Shown here in pieces: positions 5,144-10,303 of a stretch of 10,303 nt of DNA. Source of the stretch: Cytophagales bacterium (GTDB taxonomy: Bacteria; Bacteroidota; Bacteroidia; Cytophagales; Spirosomataceae); assembly GCA_013205605.1 (NCBI GenBank), contig JABMMK010000050.1:1-10303 (forward strand), written 5' to 3'. The notes under the pieces were generated by a model, which was not told where the DNA came from, did not search any database, and saw nothing but the letters and a program-made list of their open reading frames with translations. Positions within the stretch are counted from its first letter, which is position 1; the number at the start of each line of letters is the position of its first letter. The translations under genes were made by a program, and so were the position numbers.

Positions 5144-7525
5144 ATGAGAGTTAAGTTTTTTTGTTTCTGGGTATTTTTATTGACTTTTCATGTGGGTATA
5201 TTTGGCCAATCCGTCGGTGTACTTTATCCTCATTTTCGTCAAATTTTTCAGCGAAATTCTTTAAATGAAGCCACTTTTTCTGTGTTGGGTAATTGCAATG
5301 AGAATTCAACTCTTGTACAATATAAGTTAGTGCCTGTTGAAAAAGGGCAGGGGGAAGCTATTGACTGGTCTAATCTAGACGAATCTCCTGGCGGTGGATT
5401 TTTTCAAGGTAAAGTGAAGGCGAAAGGTGGTTGGTACGCTTTATGGGTTCGGTCTATGGGTGTTAATAAGGTTTGGCAAGATTCAACCATGTTATCACGC
5501 GTGGGTGTGGGTGAAAATTTTATTATTGCCGGCCAATCGAATGCTCAAGGGACAAATAGAAGACCTCAGGAAATTGGGGCAAAAGACGATCGAGTTAATT
5601 GTGCCAATTTTTACAATTTTATTGAGGAATATAATGTTGGTGCAAATGCAAAGCAACTAGAGTTTTTAAATCAAGATTTTCAGTTTACAAATTACTCACA
5701 ATTGAGCGGAACTGCGTCAATAGGTCCAATGGGTACTTCGCCATATTATTGGGCAAATTTAGGAGACTTGTTAGTTGATAAATTTAACGTCCCAGTTTGT
5801 TTTTATAATGTTGCTTGGGGTGGCACCTCCATTAGGAATTGGACGGAGTCTTCGCGAGGTATAAGTTCGCAAAATCCTTGGAATGGAAATTTGTATTATC
5901 AACAAGGATTTCCCTATAATAATCTTAAAAATATTGCAACTGTTTTTGGTAGTAAAAATGGATTTCGATCAGTATTGTGGCATCAAGGAGAAACAGATAG
6001 CTATTTGGGTATGCCAAAGGATATTTACATTAATTATTTAAAAGAATTAATTAATACATTTAGAAATGATTCTAAAATCGACATCCCTTGGATTATTTCT
6101 GAAGCTTCTTTTATTTCATTTGCAAATAATTTAGGTGGCTGCACTATTGCTTCATCATATAGCCCTGTTATAGATGCACAAAAAGAAATTTTATCCTTAT
6201 CTGATTTATTAGGAATTTATGGGGGGCCTAATACTGATAATATTGAAATACCTAGAAAAAACGATGATTTTTCTGGGTGTGTACATTTTTCTCCTGAGTC
6301 TTATCAGCAAGTTAGTGAGGTTTGGAAATCTAGTATTTCAGCTGCAATGGAAAAAAATAATTCAACAGTTGTTTCGCAAGAATTTCCAGTATTTGAAAAA
6401 TTTTGTGGTCCACAAAACGAGCTTTTAATGTCAACAAATAGTAAAAACAAAGTCAGTTTAATAAATAGTCAAGGGGTTGAGTACATTTTCAATTCAGGTG
6501 AAAAAGTTAAGGTGGATCCTGATGTATATTCCATGGTGATAACAAATTCAACAAACAATAAATTAGTTTTACCTAATTTCAAATTAAGTGCTATCCCAAT
6601 TCCTACAGCTCCTTTGTTGACGTCTGTCAGTAAATTAGAATTCTGTGAGGGGGAATCTATTATACTTAAATTGGCTAATATTGATCAGGTAGTTGCTTGG
6701 AGCACAGGTGAAAATACTTCTCAAATTTCTGTCAAGGAGACAGGGGTATTCAAGGCGCTCACAAAAAATAAATATGGGTGCGTTTCTAATTATTCAAATG
6801 AAATTAAAACAATAAAATTTCCCAAACCTTTACTTCCAATTATAACTACTAATAATTCGATAAATTTTTGTGATGGTGAATCAATAAATCTCTCAGTGCA
6901 AGTAAAATCTTCAAAATATACTTGGAATAATGGCTCTGATCAACAAACTATAAATGTTAAATTATCGGGGGAATTTAATGTATTTGTAACAAATGATTTA
7001 GGTTGTAAGTCAGACGTGAGTAAAAATATTAAGGTTGCCGTTTTTCAGAATCCATCCTCTCCGACGGCCAACTTAATTGCTCCATATTTTCTTACAGGGG
7101 GACAGAAAACAAGTGATATTGACTTTAATTGGTCATTAAATAATGTGGTAATTACTACGGAAAAAGGCTCAAATTTACGAGTAAAAACGAGTGGTCGATA
7201 TTCAGTTTATTCCTCTAAGAAATATACCGATGGGCCTACATGCGTGTCCCCCACTTTTGATATTACCTATACATTGCCACTAGATGGTGGGCTTTCTATT
7301 TTCCCAAATCCTGCTGGAAATTTGGTAACTATTCAGTCTGTTTCATCTTTACAAGGTTCCGAGTTTACCATTTATGCCATAGACGGAAGACAAATCACCC
7401 AAGGAAAAATTAGTCAAGATGGGTCTTATGTGATGAACTTGTCGGGAATTAATTCTGGAAATTATAAATTAGTCCTGAAAACGAACGATCAATTATATAC
7501 GAAAACGTTGATTATAACAAACTAA
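5144..7525 (+). CDS. Secreted SGNH/sialate-O-acetylesterase-like protein, T9SS type A cargo
   Basis: Counted from the ATG at 5144, this is a 793-residue exported protein. A signal peptide (MRVKFFCFWVFLLTFHVGIFG) covers 1-21. The catalytic domain, about 115-400, resembles the SASA carbohydrate-esterase family (PF03629): GQSNAQG at 130-136 with nucleophile Ser132, NVAWGGTSI at 222-230, WHQGETD at 279-285, and CVHFS with the likely catalytic His381. Two similar Ig-like modules follow at about 495-558 and 570-632, each starting FCxGES and ending near a second Cys (C546, C621); a weaker third copy spans about 640-708. The end, 713-793, is a T9SS type A sorting domain (LSIFPNPAGN, then FTIYAIDGRQ, ending TLIITN). 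The protein should cross the outer membrane by T9SS, lose this domain, and be surface-anchored or released to deacetylate a glycan; the substrate is unknown. The residue three before His381 is Gly, where SGNH esterases usually have Asp. An in-frame TTG at 5132 would spoil the signal peptide less plausibly than the ATG. The middle of the gene is strikingly AT-rich. Confidence 0.9.
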   Translation: MRVKFFCFWVFLLTFHVGIFGQSVGVLYPHFRQIFQRNSLNEATFSVLGNCNENSTLVQYKLVPVEKGQGEAIDWSNLDESPGGGFFQGKVKAKGGWYALWVRSMGVNKVWQDSTMLSRVGVGENFIIAGQSNAQGTNRRPQEIGAKDDRVNCANFYNFIEEYNVGANAKQLEFLNQDFQFTNYSQLSGTASIGPMGTSPYYWANLGDLLVDKFNVPVCFYNVAWGGTSIRNWTESSRGISSQNPWNGNLYYQQGFPYNNLKNIATVFGSKNGFRSVLWHQGETDSYLGMPKDIYINYLKELINTFRNDSKIDIPWIISEASFISFANNLGGCTIASSYSPVIDAQKEILSLSDLLGIYGGPNTDNIEIPRKNDDFSGCVHFSPESYQQVSEVWKSSISAAMEKNNSTVVSQEFPVFEKFCGPQNELLMSTNSKNKVSLINSQGVEYIFNSGEKVKVDPDVYSMVITNSTNNKLVLPNFKLSAIPIPTAPLLTSVSKLEFCEGESIILKLANIDQVVAWSTGENTSQISVKETGVFKALTKNKYGCVSNYSNEIKTIKFPKPLLPIITTNNSINFCDGESINLSVQVKSSKYTWNNGSDQQTINVKLSGEFNVFVTNDLGCKSDVSKNIKVAVFQNPSSPTANLIAPYFLTGGQKTSDIDFNWSLNNVVITTEKGSNLRVKTSGRYSVYSSKKYTDGPTCVSPTFDITYTLPLDGGLSIFPNPAGNLVTIQSVSSLQGSEFTIYAIDGRQITQGKISQDGSYVMNLSGINSGNYKLVLKTNDQLYTKTLIITN

Positions 7526-7551
7526 AATAATTGTGTTTTCATGGTATAACA

Positions 7552-7583
7552 AAAAGAGCCGCTTCATCAGAAGCGGCTCTTTT
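7552..7583. terminator. Bidirectional terminator between esterase gene and icd
   Basis: AAAAGAGCCGCTTC (7552-7565) pairs perfectly with GAAGCGGCTCTTTT (7570-7583) over 14 bp around the loop ATCA. T residues at 7580-7583 serve + strand transcripts, and the A run at 7551-7555 gives a U tract on the minus strand. It lies 26 bases after the esterase stop and 21 bases after the icd stop, so one hairpin can end both convergent genes. Confidence 0.93.
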
Positions 7584-7604
7584 AATGTAAAAACAGATTG
7601 AATT

Positions 7605-8834
7605 TTAAGCTAAAGCTACCTTTAAATTAGTATCTAAAGCCTCTAAGAATTCCTCTGTATATAGATAATGTTCTCCATGAGTTACTTTATTTCCATGAAT
7701 ACAAACCGCTAAATCTTTGGTCATTTTACCTGATTCCACGGTCTCGACACAAACTCTTTCCAATGTTTGGCAGAAATTAACCAATGCCGGATTATTATCT
7801 AATTTGCCTCTAAATTCTAATCCCCTTGTCCATGCAAAGATCGATGCGATTGGGTTCGTCGACGTAGGTTTTCCCGCTTGGTGATCACGATAATGTCTCG
7901 TAACCGTTCCGTGAGCTGCCTCAGCCTCCATTACTTTACCATCTGGAGTGATTAAAACCGAAGTCATTAAACCTAATGATCCAAATCCCTGTGCAACCGT
8001 ATCCGACTGAACATCTCCATCATAATTCTTACATGCCCAAACAAAATTACCATTCCATTTTAAAGCAGAGGCCACCATGTCATCAATTAATCGATGCTCA
8101 TAAACAATTCCCTTCGCATCAAAATGCGCCTTATAATCAGACTGAAAAATCTCCTCAAAGATGTCTTTAAAGCGACCATCATATTTCTTTAAAATCGTAT
8201 TTTTTGTAGATAAATACAAGGGCCAACCTTTACTTAAGGCCATATTGAAACATGAGTGAGCAAATCCAATAATCGACTCATCTGTGTTATACATCGTCAA
8301 GGCTACTCCATCCCCCTTGAAATTATATACTTCAAAAGTTTGTGGCTCTCCACCATCTTCAGGTGTGAACGAAACGGTCAACTTACCTTTTCCCTTAGTC
8401 ACAAAGTCAGTAGCTTTGTATTGATCTCCAAAAGCATGACGTCCAATCATAATGGGCGCAGTCCAATTGGGAACCAGTCTTGGCACATTTGAACAAACGA
8501 TTGGCTCCCTAAATACAGTACCATCTAATATATTACGGATGGTTCCATTCGGCGATTTCCACATTTGCTTTAAATCGAACTCAACTACGCGCGCTTCATC
8601 CGGAGTGATAGTGGCACACTTAATCCCAACGCCATATTTTTTTATTGCTTCCGCAGCTTCAATCGTTACTTGGTCATTGGTCTCATCCCTATATTCAACA
8701 CCTAAATCATAATATTTAATGTCAACATCTACATAAGGCAAGATCAATTTATCTTTTATAAATTTCCAAATGATGCGAGTCATTTCATCTCCATCAAGTT
8801 CTACGATTGGGTTGGCAACTTTAATTTTTTCCAT
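7605..8834 (-). CDS. icd: NADP-dependent isocitrate dehydrogenase, eukaryote-like type
   Basis: This 409-residue enzyme oxidatively decarboxylates isocitrate to 2-oxoglutarate with NADP in the TCA cycle, probably as a cytoplasmic homodimer. It belongs to the subfamily that includes human IDH1 and IDH2 rather than the E. coli Icd type, as shown by NPIVELDGDEMTRIIW (8-23), MWKSPNGTIRNILDGTVFRE (91-110), IGRHAFGDQY (130-139), STKNTILKKYDGRFKDIF and WACKNYDGDVQSD. Isocitrate-binding S94, R100, R109 and R132 keep the same numbering as human IDH1; Y139, K211, D251, D274 and D278 match the remaining active-site and metal positions with at most a one-residue offset. NADP-binding segments AAHGTVTRHY and TSTNPIASIFAW are intact. 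The ATG at 8834 gives a standard N-terminus. It is divergent from ffh and has its own promoter and dyads upstream. Confidence 0.97.
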   Translation of the reverse strand: MEKIKVANPIVELDGDEMTRIIWKFIKDKLILPYVDVDIKYYDLGVEYRDETNDQVTIEAAEAIKKYGVGIKCATITPDEARVVEFDLKQMWKSPNGTIRNILDGTVFREPIVCSNVPRLVPNWTAPIMIGRHAFGDQYKATDFVTKGKGKLTVSFTPEDGGEPQTFEVYNFKGDGVALTMYNTDESIIGFAHSCFNMALSKGWPLYLSTKNTILKKYDGRFKDIFEEIFQSDYKAHFDAKGIVYEHRLIDDMVASALKWNGNFVWACKNYDGDVQSDTVAQGFGSLGLMTSVLITPDGKVMEAEAAHGTVTRHYRDHQAGKPTSTNPIASIFAWTRGLEFRGKLDNNPALVNFCQTLERVCVETVESGKMTKDLAVCIHGNKVTHGEHYLYTEEFLEALDTNLKVALA

Positions 8835-8866
8835 TTTTTGTATTAATGTGTTTGGTCATTTTTTTA

Positions 8867-8885
8867 ATTTAGGATGAACCTAAAT
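8867..8885. repeat. Inverted repeat in the icd leader
   Basis: ATTTAGG (8867-8873) and CCTAAAT (8879-8885) form a perfect 7-bp dyad around the 5 bases ATGAA. It lies at or just after the predicted icd transcription start, so it could be an operator or a small hairpin at the 5' end of the icd mRNA. Confidence 0.55.
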
Positions 8886-8909
8886 AATCCTGCAAAGGTA
8901 TACAGGATT
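8886..8909. promoter_or_regulatory. Inverted repeat bracketing the icd -7 element (operator-like)
   Basis: AATCCTG (8886-8892) and CAGGATT (8903-8909) are perfect 7-base inverted halves separated by exactly 10 bases, and the -7 element of the icd promoter fills that spacer. Half-site centres are 17 bp apart, which would suit a dimeric regulator or a sigma-adjacent repressor. The core AGGAT occurs a third time at 8871-8875. No regulator is identified. Confidence 0.5.
8893..8900 (-). promoter_or_regulatory. icd promoter -7 element
   Basis: On the minus strand this reads TACCTTTG, an exact match to TAnnTTTG. Transcription would start near 8886, about 50 bases before the icd ATG at 8834. The -33 region around 8921-8927 reads TTCTGAA on the minus strand, a weak match to TTTG, so the promoter may depend on an activator or tolerate a poor -33. 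Confidence 0.55.
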
Positions 8910-8940
8910 CTTTTTTATTCTTCAGAATTAGGTCAAATAA

Positions 8941-8975
8941 TTTGAATATTTTTTAAGGTAAAAAGCGTAAATTGC
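8941..8975 (+). promoter_or_regulatory. Candidate ffh promoter
   Basis: TTTG at 8941-8944 is followed after 23 bases by TAAATTGC at 8968-8975, an imperfect version of TAnnTTTG that is then followed by AG, as at the rpsF promoter. It would leave a leader of about 20 bases before the ffh ATG at 9002. The -7 match is one base off consensus spacing, so this is tentative. Confidence 0.35.
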
Positions 8976-9001
8976 AGACCATTTACAAGATTTCATGCAT
9001 T

Positions 9002-10303
9002 ATGTTTGAGAATTTAAGCTCCAAGATTACATCGGCCATGCGAACCCTGAAAGGGAACGGCCGAATTACTGACGTCAACGTTGCCGCTACCGTTAAGGAA
9101 ATTAGACGCGCATTAATGGATGCCGACGTCAACTATAAAGTGGCGAAGGAAATTACCGATCGAATCAAGGAACAGGCGCTAGGCCAAAAAATATTAATTT
9201 CCGTTGAGCCAGGCCAATTATTAGTTAAAATTGTTCACGAGGAGTTAACCCAATTAATGGGTGGGGTTAAACAAGATATTAATTTAAAAGGGGATCCTGC
9301 CGTTGTGTTAATTGCCGGACTTCAAGGTTCAGGTAAAACAACTTTCTCAGGTAAGTTAGCTCAATACATCAAAAAAGGAGGACGAAATGTGTTACTCGTT
9401 GCCTGTGATATTTATAGACCTGCGGCAATAGACCAATTAAAAGTCTTGGGTGAGCAAGTAGGCGTAGAGGTTTACGCAGAACCCGAAAATAAAAGCGCTG
9501 TTTCTATCGCCGAGAATGCCCTTTCCTACGCTAGAAAAATGGGTAAAAAAGTGGTTATTGTCGATACCGCAGGCCGTTTGGCCATCGACGAATCCATGAT
9601 GAATGAAATCGAAGCCGTAAAAAAAGCGATAAATCCGACCGAAATTCTGTTTGTCGTTGACTCAATGACAGGTCAAGATGCCGTGAATACTGCTAAAACA
9701 TTCAACGAAAGACTTAATTTTGACGGGGTTGTTTTAACGAAATTAGACGGTGATTCAAGAGGTGGTGCTGCCCTTTCCATCCGACAAGTGGTCGAAAAAC
9801 CGATCAAGTTTATCTCTACGGGAGAAAAAATGGAAGCCTTAGATCAGTTTTATCCGGATCGAATGGCCAACCGTATTTTAGGGATGGGTGACGTTCTTTC
9901 TTTGGTTGAAAGGGCCCAACAAGCTTTCGATGAGGATGAAGCAGCGCGTTTGAACAAAAAAATTCGCCAAAATAATTTTTCATTTGAAGATTTTTATTCC
10001 CAACTCCAACAAATTAAAAAGATGGGAAATATTAAAGATCTGATGGGCATGGTTCCGGGAATGGGTCAAGCCGTGAAAGATGTCGATATTTCAAATGATT
10101 CATTTAAGCCTATAGAAGCCATTATTCAGTCGATGACTTTAAAGGAACGCCAAAATCCAGATTTGCTAAACTCATCTCGAAAAATTAGAATAGCGAAGGG
10201 TTCAGGGACCTCAATCCAACAAGTCAACAATTTGATGAAACAATTTGAGGACATGCGTAAAATGATGAAAATGATGAACAAGGTTCAAGACGGAAAAATG
10301 AAA
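9002..10303 (+). CDS. ffh: Signal recognition particle protein Ffh (3' end beyond window)
   Basis: The frame opens at the ATG at 9002 and stays open for 434 codons to the window edge, so it is partial. Ffh is the SRP54 GTPase that binds SRP RNA and signal sequences of nascent membrane proteins and docks with FtsY. The N domain covers about 1-95. The G domain shows G1 GLQGSGKTT (106-114), DIYRPAA (136-142), DTAGR (188-192), TKLDGDSRGG (246-255) and STGEK (272-276). The methionine-rich M domain starts near 325, with the finger-loop segment MGMVPGMG (348-355), SMTLKER (377-383), the RNA-binding block SSRKIRIAKGSGTS (391-404) and a Met/Lys-rich final helix. Family members are usually around 440-450 residues, so only a few codons should be missing. 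An earlier ATG at 8995 is out of frame and stops at once. It is divergent from icd. Confidence 0.97.
   Translation, partial: MFENLSSKITSAMRTLKGNGRITDVNVAATVKEIRRALMDADVNYKVAKEITDRIKEQALGQKILISVEPGQLLVKIVHEELTQLMGGVKQDINLKGDPAVVLIAGLQGSGKTTFSGKLAQYIKKGGRNVLLVACDIYRPAAIDQLKVLGEQVGVEVYAEPENKSAVSIAENALSYARKMGKKVVIVDTAGRLAIDESMMNEIEAVKKAINPTEILFVVDSMTGQDAVNTAKTFNERLNFDGVVLTKLDGDSRGGAALSIRQVVEKPIKFISTGEKMEALDQFYPDRMANRILGMGDVLSLVERAQQAFDEDEAARLNKKIRQNNFSFEDFYSQLQQIKKMGNIKDLMGMVPGMGQAVKDVDISNDSFKPIEAIIQSMTLKERQNPDLLNSSRKIRIAKGSGTSIQQVNNLMKQFEDMRKMMKMMNKVQDGKMK

Noticed and set aside
7976..8712. Several short + strand open frames across icd
   Set aside because: They are antisense shadows of the highly conserved icd gene, with low-complexity translations and no expression signals.

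Overview
The window looks like a core chromosomal segment of a low-GC member of the Bacteroidota, most likely Cytophagales-like (inference). Several things point there: a type IX secretion (T9SS) sorting domain at the end of one protein, a BatA-domain membrane protein, -7 promoter elements of the form TAnnTTTG, start codons preceded by A/T-rich sequence rather than a clear Shine-Dalgarno, and a eukaryote-like NADP isocitrate dehydrogenase. No mobile element, CRISPR array, tRNA or rRNA is visible, and no gap between genes exceeds about 170 bases.

Layout. Bases 1-97 hold the tail of an unseen upstream unit and a rho-independent terminator. A 672-residue BatA-domain membrane protein follows on the + strand (98-2116). 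It converges on, and overlaps by 23 bases, a minus-strand yggS-type PLP-binding protein gene (2094-2771). A divergent spacer leads to a membrane-anchored coiled-coil protein of unknown function (2880-3863). Next is the ribosomal operon rpsF-rpsR-rplI (3953-5052), with a good Bacteroidota promoter in front and a strong terminator behind.

A single secreted esterase gene (5144-7525) stands between that operon and icd. It encodes a signal peptide, an SGNH/sialate-O-acetylesterase-like domain, two to three Ig-like modules and a T9SS type A C-terminal domain. It is bounded by two hairpin terminators, the second placed to serve both it and the convergent icd gene (7605-8834, minus strand). A 167-base divergent spacer, rich in inverted repeats around the icd promoter, separates icd from ffh (SRP54), which starts at 9002 and runs off the right edge after 434 codons.

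How the genes relate. Most of the window is housekeeping: ribosomal proteins S6, S18 and L9, signal recognition particle, TCA-cycle enzyme and PLP homeostasis. The accessory piece is the secreted, surface-destined esterase, which would deacetylate an extracellular glycan or glycoconjugate. No wholly new multi-gene system is evident. The best leads are the nested dyads bracketing the icd -7 element, the esterase's unusual catalytic His block, its position as a self-contained terminator-bounded cargo gene, and the uncharacterised coiled-coil membrane protein before rpsF.
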